Both the position numbers and the translations under genes were made by a program. Below are positions 37,383-46,819 of a DNA stretch of 64,000 nt, one piece after another; position 1 is the first letter of the stretch, and every line of letters begins with the position of its first letter. The DNA is from Pseudotabrizicola sediminis (lineage in GTDB: Bacteria > Pseudomonadota > Alphaproteobacteria > Rhodobacterales > Rhodobacteraceae), in the NCBI RefSeq assembly GCF_004745575.1, contig NZ_RPEM01000003.1:248001-312000 (forward strand). The letters are read 5' to 3'. Under the pieces are notes generated by a model that saw only the letters and a list, made by a program, of their open reading frames with translations, was not told the DNA's origin and searched no databases.

Positions 37383-38300
37383 ATGCGCGAACCCATCTGT
37401 GTGCTGGCCAATGCCGGGTCTGGAAAGAAATCCGCCGCGCGGATCGACCATCTGACCGCCCCCTTGCGGGCGGCCGGGCTGGTGCATGAGGTGCGACTGA
37501 TCCGCAAGGGCGCGCTGATTCCGGCAGCCGCCCGCAAGGCGCGGGCCGATGGCTTTGCCACCGTGATCGCCGCCGGGGGTGATGGCACGGTCTGCAGTGT
37601 CGCCACCGAATTGGCCGGAACGGGCACAGCACTTGGCATTCTGCCGCTGGGCACCTTCAACTTTTTCGCCCGCTCTCTGGGCATCGAGAACGACCCCGAG
37701 GCCGCGATGCAACAACTGCTGACCGGGGTGGAAACCATGGCGGCGGCGGGTGAGGTGAATGGCAAGCTGTTCCTGAACAACGCCAGCCTGGGCCTGTATC
37801 CGGCCCTGCTGGAACGGCGCGAGGCGGCCTATGCCAAATGGGGCCGGTCGCGATGGGCCGCTTATTGGTCGGGCCTGCAGGTGCTGGCCACCTATAACCG
37901 CCCCAGCCGGATGACGCTGACAATCGACGGCGTGGTGCAGGTCCGGCACTCGCCGATGATCTTCGTGGCGCAAAACGCCTATCAGCTGGAAGAATACGGC
38001 ATGCTCGAAGGGGTAGACCTGATCCGCGCCGGGCAGCTGGCGGTCTATATCGCGCCCGAACTGCGGCGCTGGCAGCTCCTGGGCTTTGCCTTGCGCATTG
38101 CGGTGCGGATGGCCCTGCCCTACCGCGATTTCACCCTGATCGGTGCCGAGGCGGTACAGATCGAAACCCGCGCCCGCCGCCGCACCATCGCCCGCGACGG
38201 CGAGCGTGAAAAGATGGCCGCCCCCTTTGCCTTCCGCACCCTTCCCGATGTGCTGACGGTGATCCTGCCGGTGCCTCCTACAATTCCGGAGGAGGCGTGA
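37383..38300 (+). CDS. Diacylglycerol-kinase-family lipid kinase
   Basis: This 305-aa protein has the DAGK catalytic domain: ANAGSGKKSA near the N-terminus, the nucleotide motif VIAAGGDGTVCSVATEL and GILPLGTFNFFARSLGI. The C-terminal domain follows (NASLGLYPALLERREAAY). It phosphorylates a diacylglycerol-, ceramide- or related lipid. ATG 37383 starts MREPICVLANAGSG; the nearest GGAG is about 12 bp away, so initiation may be weak. Its TGA shares a base with the next ATG. Confidence 0.87.
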   Translation: MREPICVLANAGSGKKSAARIDHLTAPLRAAGLVHEVRLIRKGALIPAAARKARADGFATVIAAGGDGTVCSVATELAGTGTALGILPLGTFNFFARSLGIENDPEAAMQQLLTGVETMAAAGEVNGKLFLNNASLGLYPALLERREAAYAKWGRSRWAAYWSGLQVLATYNRPSRMTLTIDGVVQVRHSPMIFVAQNAYQLEEYGMLEGVDLIRAGQLAVYIAPELRRWQLLGFALRIAVRMALPYRDFTLIGAEAVQIETRARRRTIARDGEREKMAAPFAFRTLPDVLTVILPVPPTIPEEA

Positions 38301-39115
38301 TGGGCCGCCTTCTGCACCTGTCGGACCTGCATTTCGGCACCGAACGGGCCGGGCTGGTGAAACCGCTGATTGCCCTTGCCCATCGGTTGCGGCCCGATGT
38401 GGTGGTGATCTCGGGCGATCTGACGCAGCGCGCCCTGCCCGCGCAATGGGCGGCTGCGGCAAAGCTGATGGCCGCCCTGCCGCAGCCGGTGCTGTGCATC
38501 CCCGGCAACCACGACGTGCCGCTCTACAACCCGCTGGCCCGGATGCTCTGGCCCTGGCACGGCTATCGCCGCGTCGCAGGCCCGGATCTGGAGCCGGTGG
38601 TGGATGCGCCTGACCTGCTGGTGGTGGGCGTCAACACCACCGATCCTTATGTCTGGCAACGCGGCACACTGCGGCCCGCCTCGCTGCGCCATGTGGCCCA
38701 GGTGTTCGCCGCCGCCCGCCCCGGCCAGCTGCGCGTGGCGGCCCTGCACCACCCGCTGACCACGCCCGCCGCCACCGGCAAGACCCCGATGAAGGGGGCC
38801 AATGCCGGGGCCGAGGCCCTCGCCCGCGCCGGCGCCGATGTGGTGCTGAGCGGCCACCTCCACCTCTGGGCCGCCGCCCCCTTTGCCCTGCACAAAGGCG
38901 CGCGGTCCATGCTCTGCGTGCAGGCCGGCACCACCCTGTCCTCCCGCCTGCGCGGCGAGGACAACGACCTGAACGTGATCGACTTCGATCAGGGTCTGGT
39001 CACGGTAACCCGCTGGCGCACGGTGGGGGATGCGCTGGACTACACGCCGGACAACGTGACGCGCTATCAGCAGGACTGCGCGGATACGGGGTGGGGGAGG
39101 CAAGGGGATATCTAG
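38300..39115 (+). CDS. Metallophosphoesterase (CpdA-like)
   Basis: This 271-aa calcineurin-like phosphoesterase has dinuclear metal motifs in order: LSDLHFG (D-x-H), VVISGDLTQRA (G-D-L), CIPGNHDVP (G-N-H-D), ALHHPLTTP and LSGHLHLWAAAP (G-H-x-H). It hydrolyses phosphodiesters; cyclic nucleotides are one possibility. TGATG overlap with the lipid kinase and GGAGGAGG ahead of ATG 38300 indicate coupled translation. Family is firm, substrate is not. Confidence 0.88.
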   Translation: MGRLLHLSDLHFGTERAGLVKPLIALAHRLRPDVVVISGDLTQRALPAQWAAAAKLMAALPQPVLCIPGNHDVPLYNPLARMLWPWHGYRRVAGPDLEPVVDAPDLLVVGVNTTDPYVWQRGTLRPASLRHVAQVFAAARPGQLRVAALHHPLTTPAATGKTPMKGANAGAEALARAGADVVLSGHLHLWAAAPFALHKGARSMLCVQAGTTLSSRLRGEDNDLNVIDFDQGLVTVTRWRTVGDALDYTPDNVTRYQQDCADTGWGRQGDI

Positions 39116-39142
39116 AGTCTGGTCGCCTTGAGTTCTTAGCGG

Positions 39143-40009
39143 TCACTCGAGATGATCTAACAGAGCGGCTGTAGCCCGGGCTTCTTCCATCTTCTCACCA
39201 ACGATGCGATGCATTTCACCACCTATTTTCATAGCAAGAATTTGATAGAAAAAGATGATCTCTGACAAATCTGTCTGAGAGAACTTAATACGATCCCCCT
39301 CCGCGTAATCACGCTTTCGAACTACTTCCTCGACACTTAGCTGCGATCCAATATCTTCTTGACGAGTTTTTAAACTGCGATCTAGTGGAAGAACCGAGCG
39401 GCGACCATTTTGATCAATTTTTACCATGTCGCGACCGGGCCAACGAACTGCCATTGTTGATCTGCCATCAACCATTCCCCGTCTAGTAACCGTGCCACTG
39501 TCGTGCGCGAGACAGTTTCGCGCATTGCCCAAACTACGCAAGTAACCGGACTCATCCTCATGCTTGGCCGACTGCTGGCCAACCTTTGCGTAGAACTGTT
39601 CGTGAACGTTCCATGTGTTCGCGCGATTGGGCTTTCGATGGTCTCTTAGGGTCTTGTCTCGAAGAAAACTCTCAAGATCGGTGAGTGTATCGAGCGCAGA
39701 TACGACGTAACGATGATAGCTCTGATCGATTTCCATCAGCCCTTGACCGATTGCCCACTGCGTGAATTCAGTTTGATAGCGCTTTCGATCAGCAGGTGGG
39801 ACCGAGTCTGGCACACCGACGTCCAGAATTATAGGCCCATTTAGCCTCACGGACTTTAGAGGAGCGACCTCCGAGGTGTGGAAAGCATAGCCAAGAAAGA
39901 CGGTCACGCGGCGCAGGGCCTCCTTCATCGGGGCCTCGAAAATGGCTAGGTCAACATGAAGACCGGTCTTTCCATCCGGGCCCGTAGTCTGAGTCAAAAT
40001 TGATGACAT
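39143..40009 (-). CDS. AT-rich orphan protein with HEPN-like RX4H motif
   Basis: This 288-aa protein has lower GC than all neighbours, suggesting recent acquisition. Residues 157-172 (LRSLGNARNCLAHDSG) contain R164-N-C-L-A-H169, the R-x4-H pattern preceded by polar N that marks HEPN nucleases and HEPN-like helical proteins. A long C-terminal helix (SEIIFFYQILAMKIGGEMHRIVGEKMEEARATAALL) follows. I recognise no other domain, and no MNT or toxin/antitoxin partner adjoins. ATG 40009 has a weak ribosome site (GAG). The HEPN relation is a hypothesis. Confidence 0.55.
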   Translation of the reverse strand: MSSILTQTTGPDGKTGLHVDLAIFEAPMKEALRRVTVFLGYAFHTSEVAPLKSVRLNGPIILDVGVPDSVPPADRKRYQTEFTQWAIGQGLMEIDQSYHRYVVSALDTLTDLESFLRDKTLRDHRKPNRANTWNVHEQFYAKVGQQSAKHEDESGYLRSLGNARNCLAHDSGTVTRRGMVDGRSTMAVRWPGRDMVKIDQNGRRSVLPLDRSLKTRQEDIGSQLSVEEVVRKRDYAEGDRIKFSQTDLSEIIFFYQILAMKIGGEMHRIVGEKMEEARATAALLDHLE

Positions 40010-40068
40010 ACTATATCTCAGGATGTTGTTGAGTCTCGTTTATTATCATATTGCCCCGAACAACCCCC

Positions 40069-40386
40069 TCACAGCAGATCTTCCTCCTCACCCGTCACAT
40101 CGACCCCCATGGCTTCCAGCCCAGCCTCAAGGTTCTCGGCCAGATGCGGCATGCCGGTCAGGTAGCTGGCCGTGGGGGTGGTGGCCTGGGTATAGGCGGT
40201 GGTCAGCGCCTCGGCGAAATCCTCCGGCTCGAACGCGCCGCGCCCGACCCAGGCAAGGGCGGTCAGGTGGGCCTTTTCATCCTCGTTCAGGTTTTCGATG
40301 AAGGCGTGCAACTCGGCCGCGGCGACCGGGCCTTCGCGGTGCTGAAAAATGATCTGAACAACTTTGGACGCGCTGATCTGCAACAT
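40069..40386 (-). CDS. DUF3775 domain protein
   Basis: This 105-aa acidic cytosolic protein matches DUF3775: LQISASKVVQIIFQHRE at the N-terminus, then ELHAFIENLNEDEKAHLTALAWVGRGAFEPEDFAEALTTA, and a C-terminal PHLAENLEAGLEAMG followed by EEEDLL. The family is common in Rhodobacterales and has no known function. Upstream at 40513-40541 lies the second copy of the triple CCATAC repeat. A Rho-type or structural hairpin region (about 40470-40500) separates it from gcvP. Confidence 0.75.
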   Translation of the reverse strand: MLQISASKVVQIIFQHREGPVAAAELHAFIENLNEDEKAHLTALAWVGRGAFEPEDFAEALTTAYTQATTPTASYLTGMPHLAENLEAGLEAMGVDVTGEEEDLL

Positions 40387-40512
40387 GGCGGTTCCCCCTG
40401 TGGCCCATGCTGCGCCGATGTGGCACCATGTGCAAGGTCAGGCAACACCTGCCGGCAGGAAAACCGGGTGTCGCGGGCACCTGTCAGTCAGGCACCCGCG
40501 TCATGCTGTTTG

Positions 40513-40541
40513 CCATACGTCAGCCATACCCGGGCCATACG
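40513..40541 (-). promoter_or_regulatory. Triple CCATACS direct repeat, 11-bp period (copy B)
   Basis: CCATACG at 40513-40519, CCATACC at 40524-40530 and CCATACG at 40535-40541, each separated by 4 bases. It lies 127 bp upstream of the DUF3775 ATG, just after the gcvP stop. It shares an extended ACGTCAGCCATAC stretch with copy A at 9517-9545. Confidence 0.55.
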
Positions 40542-40556
40542 CGCATCATATGCTGT

Positions 40557-43397
40557 TCACTCTGCCGCTTCGGCGTAGCTTTCCACCGGCGGGCAGGTGC
40601 AGATCAGGTTGCGGTCGCCATAGACATTGTCGACCCGGCCCACCGGCGGCCAGTATTTGTCCACCCGGAACGCCCCCGGCGGAAAGCACCCGGCCTCGCG
40701 GCTGTATTTGCGGTCCCAGTCCGCCACAAGGTCGTTGACCGTATGGGGTGCGTGGCGCAAGGGGCTGTCTTCGCAGGATATTTCCCCGTTTTCCACCGCG
40801 CGAATTTCCTCGCGGATCGCCAGAAGCGCTGTGATGAAGCGGTCAATCTCGGCCTTGGTCTCGCTCTCGGTGGGTTCCACCATCAACGTGCCCGACACCG
40901 GCCAGCTCATCGTGGGCGCATGAAAACCGTTGTCAATCAACCGCTTGGCGATATCATCGACGGTGACGCCCACCTCGGCAAAGGGGCGGGTGTCAAGGAT
41001 GCATTCATGCGCCACCCGCCCCTTGTTGCCCATGAACAAGATGGGGTAGGCCCCCGCCACCCGCGCCGCGATATAGTTCGCGTTCAAAATTGCCACGCGG
41101 GTCGCCTGCGTCAGCCCCTCGCCGCCCATCATCAGGCAATATGCCCATGAAATCAGCAGGATAGAGGCAGAGCCATAAGGTGCTGCCGACACCGGGCCTT
41201 CCTCGCCCCCGGTCTCGACATGGCCGGGCAAGTAGGGTGCCAGATGCGCGCCCACCCCGATCGGCCCCATGCCCGGCCCGCCGCCACCATGCGGGATGGC
41301 AAAGGTCTTGTGCAGGTTCAGGTGGCTGACATCGCCGCCGATCTTGCCGGGCTTGACCAGTCCGACCAGCGCATTCATGTTCGCGCCGTCGATATAGACC
41401 TGACCCCCGTGATCATGGGTGATCTGGCACACTTCGCGCACGGTTTCTTCAAACACACCATGGGTAGAGGGATAGGTGATCATGCAGGCGGCCAGACGGT
41501 CGCCTGCGGCAGCGGCCTTGGCGCGGAAATCTTCCACATCAATGTCGCCGTTGGGCGCGGTTTTCACCACCACCACCTCCATCCCCACCATCTGGGCCGA
41601 TGCCGGGTTGGTGCCATGCGCCGAGGTGGGAATCAGGCAGACCTTACGCTGCGCATCACCGCGCGCGCGGTGATAGGCCTGAATGGTCAACAGCCCCGCA
41701 TATTCGCCCTGCGCGCCCGAATTGGGCTGCATGGACATGGCGTCATAGCCGGTGATCTCGCACAGCTTGGCCGACAGATCGTCGATGGCTTCCTTGTAGC
41801 CAAGTGCCTGATCTGCCGGGGCAAACGGATGAAGGCTGCCGAACTCCGGCCAGGTGATCGGCATCATCTCGGCCGCCGCGTTCAGCTTCATCGTACACGA
41901 CCCCAGCGGGATCATCGCCCGGTCCAGCGCCAGATCGCGGTCGGACAGGCGGCGCATGTAGCGCATCATTTCCGACTCCGCCCGGTTCATGTGGAACACC
42001 GGATGGGTCATAAATTCTGTCGTGCGCGCCATCGCTTCGGGGAAGCCCAGCTGCGCCCGGTGGGGCGGCACGCCCTCGATCCCAAAGGCGCGCAGGATGC
42101 GTTGCAGAACCCGTTCGTCGGTGGTTTCGTCCAAAGCGATGCCCACCCGATCTGTGCCGATCTTGCGGAAATTCAGCCCTTCGTGCCGGGCGGCGGCCAG
42201 GATGCCGGTCTGGCCCACGCCAACCTCGACCGTGATGGTGTCGAAGAACGCGGCGGGGGAAACCTTTGCCCCGGCGGCTTTGAGCGCGCGGGCCAGACGG
42301 TTGGTCAGGAAATGTACGCGTTCCGCAATGGCGCGCAGGCCAAGCGGACCGTGAAACACGGCATACATCGACGCCATCACCGCCAGCAGCGCCTGCGCGG
42401 TGCAGACGTTCGACGTGGCCTTTTCGCGGCGGATATGCTGCTCGCGGGTCTGCAGCGACAGGCGATAGGCCTTGTTGCCATGGCTGTCGATGGACACGCC
42501 CACGATGCGCCCCGGCATCGACCGTTTCAGATCATCGCGGCAGGACATGAAGGCGGCATGCGGCCCGCCATAGCCCATCGGCACGCCAAAGCGCTGCGCC
42601 GATCCGACGGCAATATCCGCCCCCATCGCGCCCGGTTCTTTCAGCATGCACAAGGCCAGAAGGTCGGTCGCCACGATAGCAAGCGCCTTAGCACCATGCA
42701 GGGCAGCGATCTGGTCGGTGAAGTCGGTCACATGGCCATAGGTGCCGGGATACTGGAAGATCGCGGCGAAAACGGCCGAGGGGTCCAGCTTGGCCGGATC
42801 GCCGATGATCACCTCGATCCCCAGCGGTTCTGCCCGGGTCTTGATCACGCCGATGGTCTGCGGGTGGCAGTTTCGGTCAACGAAAAAGCCGCGCGCCTTG
42901 GATTTGGCGCTGCGTTCGGCCATCGTCATCGCCTCGGCCGCCGCCGTCGCCTCGTCCAGCAGGGACGCGTTGGCCACCGGCAGGCCGGTCAGATCGGCCA
43001 CCATGGTCTGATAATTCAGCAAAGCCTCAAGGCGCCCCTGAGCGATTTCGGGCTGATAGGGGGTATAGGCAGTATACCACGCCGGATTTTCCAGAATGTT
43101 GCGCTGAATCGCGGGCGGCGTCACCGTGCCGTAATACCCCTGCCCGATCAGGCTGGTCATCACCGTGTTGCGTTTGCCCACGGCGCGCATCTTGTCCAGC
43201 AGCTCGTGTTCGGCCAGCGGAGCCCATGACAAGGGCGTGTTCTGCCGGATCGACTTCGGCACCGTCTCGTCGATCAGCGCGTCCAGCGTGGGCACACCGA
43301 CCGCTTTCAGCATCGCCTCCATCTCGGCGGGCGACGGGCCTATGTGGCGGCGGTTGGCGAAATCATAGGGGTCATAGGCGACGGGGGTATAGGTCAT
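40557..43397 (-). CDS. gcvP: Glycine dehydrogenase (decarboxylating), P protein
   Basis: This 946-aa single-chain P protein decarboxylates glycine and passes the aminomethyl group to lipoyl-GcvH. It is a fusion of the two PLP-fold halves. Seen are [38 protein letters not shown] in the first half and the PLP-lysine motif [24 protein letters not shown] in the second. Length is standard. Last gene of gcvT-gcvH-gcvP, controlled by the riboswitch upstream of gcvT. Confidence 0.97.
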   Translation of the reverse strand: MTYTPVAYDPYDFANRRHIGPSPAEMEAMLKAVGVPTLDALIDETVPKSIRQNTPLSWAPLAEHELLDKMRAVGKRNTVMTSLIGQGYYGTVTPPAIQRNILENPAWYTAYTPYQPEIAQGRLEALLNYQTMVADLTGLPVANASLLDEATAAAEAMTMAERSAKSKARGFFVDRNCHPQTIGVIKTRAEPLGIEVIIGDPAKLDPSAVFAAIFQYPGTYGHVTDFTDQIAALHGAKALAIVATDLLALCMLKEPGAMGADIAVGSAQRFGVPMGYGGPHAAFMSCRDDLKRSMPGRIVGVSIDSHGNKAYRLSLQTREQHIRREKATSNVCTAQALLAVMASMYAVFHGPLGLRAIAERVHFLTNRLARALKAAGAKVSPAAFFDTITVEVGVGQTGILAAARHEGLNFRKIGTDRVGIALDETTDERVLQRILRAFGIEGVPPHRAQLGFPEAMARTTEFMTHPVFHMNRAESEMMRYMRRLSDRDLALDRAMIPLGSCTMKLNAAAEMMPITWPEFGSLHPFAPADQALGYKEAIDDLSAKLCEITGYDAMSMQPNSGAQGEYAGLLTIQAYHRARGDAQRKVCLIPTSAHGTNPASAQMVGMEVVVVKTAPNGDIDVEDFRAKAAAAGDRLAACMITYPSTHGVFEETVREVCQITHDHGGQVYIDGANMNALVGLVKPGKIGGDVSHLNLHKTFAIPHGGGGPGMGPIGVGAHLAPYLPGHVETGGEEGPVSAAPYGSASILLISWAYCLMMGGEGLTQATRVAILNANYIAARVAGAYPILFMGNKGRVAHECILDTRPFAEVGVTVDDIAKRLIDNGFHAPTMSWPVSGTLMVEPTESETKAEIDRFITALLAIREEIRAVENGEISCEDSPLRHAPHTVNDLVADWDRKYSREAGCFPPGAFRVDKYWPPVGRVDNVYGDRNLICTCPPVESYAEAAE

Positions 43398-43471
43398 GGC
43401 TTGCCTGCGAATATCAGCGCGCGGGCGGGCGCGGGATAGCGCCCACCGTCTGTTATCAAAGCGGGGAAGGG

Positions 43472-43831
43472 TCAGCCGATGAAATCGGCGTATTCGTCTT
43501 CATCCATGTAGTCATCAAGGGCAGCCAGATCGTCGATCTTCATCTTGAAGAACCACGCCTCGCCGGTCGGGTCTTCGTTCACCAGCGCGGGTTTATCGAC
43601 CAGCTTGGTGTTCACCTCGACAATTTCACCATCTAGCGGGGCCAGAATATCCGACGCGGCCTTGACGCTTTCGATCACGCAGACCTCATCGCCCTCGGCC
43701 ACCATGGTTTCGGTTTCGGGCAGTTCCACGAACACCACATCGCCCAACTGGGTGGCGGCATGTTCGGTGATGCCGACGACGACCAGATCGCCCTCAACGC
43801 GCATCCATTCGTGTTCCTTGGTATATTTCAT
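43472..43831 (-). CDS. gcvH: Glycine cleavage system H protein
   Basis: This 119-aa lipoyl carrier of the glycine cleavage complex has the lipoylation motif [13 protein letters not shown], with the modified lysine near residue 57. [19 protein letters not shown] is the canonical N-terminus and [10 protein letters not shown] the C-terminus. It lies between gcvT (9-bp gap) and gcvP (74-bp gap). Confidence 0.97.
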   Translation of the reverse strand: MKYTKEHEWMRVEGDLVVVGITEHAATQLGDVVFVELPETETMVAEGDEVCVIESVKAASDILAPLDGEIVEVNTKLVDKPALVNEDPTGEAWFFKMKIDDLAALDDYMDEDEYADFIG

Positions 43832-43840
43832 CGCAAAGCC

Positions 43841-44977
43841 TCAGCGTTTGTAGGTGGTGGGGTGGAAAGGAAGCGGGGTGACGGTGACGGCCATGCGCTT
43901 GCCGCGCACCTCGCCTTCCAGCGCCGTGCCGGGAGTGGCGTGGCTGGCCGCGACATACCCCATGGCGATGGGTGCCTGAACCGAAGGGCCAAAGCCGCCG
44001 GAGGTGACCTCACCCAAAGGCGTGCCGTCGGGGTCGAAGAGCTGTGTACCTTCGCGCATGGGCGCGCGGGTTTGCGGGGACAGGCCGACGCGCAGGCGTT
44101 CGGGGCCATGGTCCATCTCGCGCAGGATGCGGGCAGCCCCGGGAAAGTCGCCGGCGCGGGCCCCGCCGGTGCGGCGCACCTTCTGGATCGCCCAGGTCAG
44201 CCCGGCCTCTACTGGCGAGGTGGTGGTGTCGATGTCATGGCCATAGAGGCACAGCCCCGCCTCCAGCCGCAGAGAATCGCGTGCGCCAAGGCCGATGGGC
44301 ATGACGCCTTCGGTGGACAGCAGCGCGCGGGCGAGGTCCATCGCGCCCGACTCGGGCACCGAAATCTCGAACCCGTCTTCGCCGGTATAGCCCGACCGGC
44401 TGACCCACATCGGGCCAAAGCCGGTGTCAAACACCCGCACATCCATGAAGCGCATCTCGGCCACGCCCGGCACCCATGCGGCAAGGGCGGCTTCGGCCAT
44501 TGGCCCTTGCAGCGCCAGCAGCGCGCGGTCGGTGATGTGCTCGACCTCTGCCACGGCGGAGAGATGGGCGGTCATGTGGGCGACATCGGCCTCTTTGCAG
44601 GCGGCGTTGACCACAACAAACAGATGGTCGCCCCGGTTGGCGAACATCAGATCATCCAGAATGCCCCCCGTCTCATTGGTGAACAGGCCATAACGCTGGC
44701 GGCCTTCGGCCAACCCGGCCACATCGACCGGCATCAGCGCCTCGAACGCGGCGACCAGCGCGGCCATGTCCCCATGTGGACGCAGGATCACCTGTCCCAT
44801 GTGGCTCACATCGAACAGCCCGGCGGCGGCCCGCGTGTGCAGATGTTCGGTCATCACTCCGGCGGGATATTGCACCGGCATGTCATAGCCAGCAAAGGGC
44901 ACCATCTTGCCGCCCAGCGACACATGCAGATCGTGCAGGACAAGCCGTTTCAAGTCAGACTGTGCAAGGTCGGTCAT
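43841..44977 (-). CDS. gcvT: Glycine cleavage system T protein (aminomethyltransferase)
   Basis: This 378-aa enzyme moves the one-carbon unit from aminomethyl-GcvH to tetrahydrofolate. Visible blocks are LVLHDLHVSLGGKMVPFAGYDMPVQYP, RAAAGLFDVSHMGQV (substrate Asp), SRSGYTGEDGFEISVP and GARDSLRLEAGLCLYGHDID. ATG 44977 follows AAGGGGGCGGA; the open frame to 45235 runs through the riboswitch and is not protein. First gene of the operon. Confidence 0.96.
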   Translation of the reverse strand: MTDLAQSDLKRLVLHDLHVSLGGKMVPFAGYDMPVQYPAGVMTEHLHTRAAAGLFDVSHMGQVILRPHGDMAALVAAFEALMPVDVAGLAEGRQRYGLFTNETGGILDDLMFANRGDHLFVVVNAACKEADVAHMTAHLSAVAEVEHITDRALLALQGPMAEAALAAWVPGVAEMRFMDVRVFDTGFGPMWVSRSGYTGEDGFEISVPESGAMDLARALLSTEGVMPIGLGARDSLRLEAGLCLYGHDIDTTTSPVEAGLTWAIQKVRRTGGARAGDFPGAARILREMDHGPERLRVGLSPQTRAPMREGTQLFDPDGTPLGEVTSGGFGPSVQAPIAMGYVAASHATPGTALEGEVRGKRMAVTVTPLPFHPTTYKR

Positions 44978-45129
44978 TCCGCCCCCTTTTCTTCCGCCGG
45001 ACAAGACATTCCGGCACCGTTCGGACAGACTGATCCCTGTCCTGCGATGCCCCCTCTGTCCTTGCCCGGGCCTTTCAGCCGGCGAGCGCCTGAGATCATT
45101 ATCCCTTCGGCGGGCCGCCCCATCACAGG

Positions 45130-45256
45130 GCCAGCCACTCTCCAGAGTTCCGGTGCCAAGAACGGTCCCTTGCGCCTGAGAGTTTACCGGGGCGGTTGCT
45201 CCTTCGGCACCGGAGGCCCTGCTTGCGCGCGGCACCCGGATTCTCCCGAACCTGAC
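45130..45256 (-). promoter_or_regulatory. Glycine riboswitch (gcvT leader)
   Basis: On the minus strand the conserved elements occur in order: GGGAGAAT, GCCGAAGGAGCAAC, AAACTCTCAGGCGCAAGGGAC and a terminal ACTCTGGAGAGT stem. This is the pattern of the glycine aptamer found upstream of gcvT in alphaproteobacteria: one full aptamer, plus a short vestigial stem. It ends about 150 bp before the gcvT ATG and would switch the operon on with glycine. Confidence 0.9.
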
Positions 45257-45343
45257 AAGATTGATCTAGCGCGGCCCCGCGCCCGCTGGCAAGGGGGAAA
45301 ACGGAAACGACCTGTCGAGTAGCAAATACGACCGATATGCCGC

Positions 45344-46726
45344 CTAAGCCCTGTGCGGATCGCCGGTGGTGTTGCCGTGCTGGTCGATCACCCGGAACAC
45401 CAGCAAAAGCGAGACGATGCCAAAGATCACCCCACCGGCGGCCTGCCCGATCAGCACGCCTTCGGCCCCCCAGACCCCGGCAAACCACAAGGCAAAGGGG
45501 ATGGTGCCAAGCGTATGGCGGCCCCAGTTCAGCAGGGTCGACAGGAAGGGACGGCCAAGGTTGTTGCAGGCGGCATTCGAGATGAACAGCAACCCGTTGA
45601 AAAAGAACAGCAGGGCCAGCGGCCCGCAGAACAGGAAGACCAGATCCCGGGTCACCCCTTCGGCATGGAACAGATCGGCAGTCGGCCCGCGCAAGCCAAA
45701 CAGCACCAGCGTGACCAGACTGATCACCACGGCCGTAAAGATCACCGAATCCCAGACAGTGCGCCGCACCCGGTCCATCCGCCCCGCCCCGGCGTTCTGA
45801 CCGACAATCGGCCCGACGGCACCGGCAAGCGCAAAGATCACCCCAAGCGCCACCGGCGTCAGCCGCCCGGTGATTGCCATGCCCGCCACCGCCGCCTCGC
45901 CATAAGGGGCGATCATCCGGGTGACAAAGGCCTGCCCTACAGGGGTTGCCACCTGCGTCAGCACGGCCGATCCGGCAATGCCCGCCATGGCCCGGATGTC
46001 CTCGGCCAGACCGGCAGCGGTCACCCGGGTGAACCCGCCATGGCGCCGCCACAGCGGCCAAATTGCCATGCCGGCAATCACCAGCCGCGACAGGTTGGCA
46101 GCCCACGCCGCACCCGGCAGGCCCCAGCCAAAGCCGAAGATCAGGATCGGGTCGGCAATGGCCAGCACCACAGCGCCCCAGACCGTCACCATCATCGCCC
46201 TCCGGGCATCGCCATGGCTGCGCAGGACACCTGCCCCGGTGATGCCAAGCATCAGAAAGGGCTGCCCCAGCATCGACAGGCTCAGGTAGTGCACGGTCGC
46301 CTCGGCGGTCGGGCCCGTGGCCCCGAGCAGGCCCACAATCGGCCCCAACAGCACCCAGACCACGGCGGTAAACCCGATCCCCAGCCCCAGCCCCAACATC
46401 AGCCCGTTGGTCGCCCGCCGCCGCGCCAGCATCACATCACGCTGCCCCAGCGCCCGCGCCACCACCGCCGAGACCGCGATGGAGATGCCGATGCCGAAAC
46501 TGGTGGTAAAGAACAGGACCGCCCCGGCATAGCCCACGGCGGCGGTGGCCACCGGGTCCTGTAGCCACGAGATGTACAGGATATTGATCAGATCGACGCT
46601 GAAAATTGCCATCAGCCCGACAGAAGAGGTCAGCGACATGACCACCACATGCCGCATCAGATTGCCGGTTACAAACCGTGGTGCCGCCCCTGCTGTCCCG
46701 ACCGCCGCACCTACACCGCCGCTCAT
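45344..46726 (-). CDS. MATE-family multidrug/Na+ or H+ antiporter
   Basis: This 460-aa inner-membrane protein has twelve predicted helices in two six-helix bundles. Typical MATE features are the first-bundle SVDLINILYISWLQDPVATAAVGYAGAVLFF and GIGISIAVSAVVARALGQRD, and the second-bundle AITGRLTPVALGVIFALAGAVGPIVGQNAGAG. It exports cationic compounds; substrate unknown. ATG 46726 (MSGGVGAAVG) was preferred to 46804; the ribosome site (GTGCGGGA) is weak. Confidence 0.87.
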   Translation of the reverse strand: MSGGVGAAVGTAGAAPRFVTGNLMRHVVVMSLTSSVGLMAIFSVDLINILYISWLQDPVATAAVGYAGAVLFFTTSFGIGISIAVSAVVARALGQRDVMLARRRATNGLMLGLGLGIGFTAVVWVLLGPIVGLLGATGPTAEATVHYLSLSMLGQPFLMLGITGAGVLRSHGDARRAMMVTVWGAVVLAIADPILIFGFGWGLPGAAWAANLSRLVIAGMAIWPLWRRHGGFTRVTAAGLAEDIRAMAGIAGSAVLTQVATPVGQAFVTRMIAPYGEAAVAGMAITGRLTPVALGVIFALAGAVGPIVGQNAGAGRMDRVRRTVWDSVIFTAVVISLVTLVLFGLRGPTADLFHAEGVTRDLVFLFCGPLALLFFFNGLLFISNAACNNLGRPFLSTLLNWGRHTLGTIPFALWFAGVWGAEGVLIGQAAGGVIFGIVSLLLVFRVIDQHGNTTGDPHRA

Positions 46727-46819
46727 TCCCGCACCGTTCTTATTTATTCCTCTGTACTTAAATAGTCTGGGGTCCGGGGGCATTGTCCCCGGGGCCAGCA
46801 TCAACCACGCCCTTTGCGC

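Noticed and set aside
40023-40556. Plus-strand small frames between the orphan gene and gcvP
   Set aside because: They run antisense to DUF3775 and through the repeat array, with Pro/Arg/Cys-rich shadow composition and no ribosome site.
44978-45235. N-terminal extension of gcvT
   Set aside because: The frame stays open upstream of ATG 44977, but this DNA is the glycine riboswitch and the predicted residues show no family similarity.
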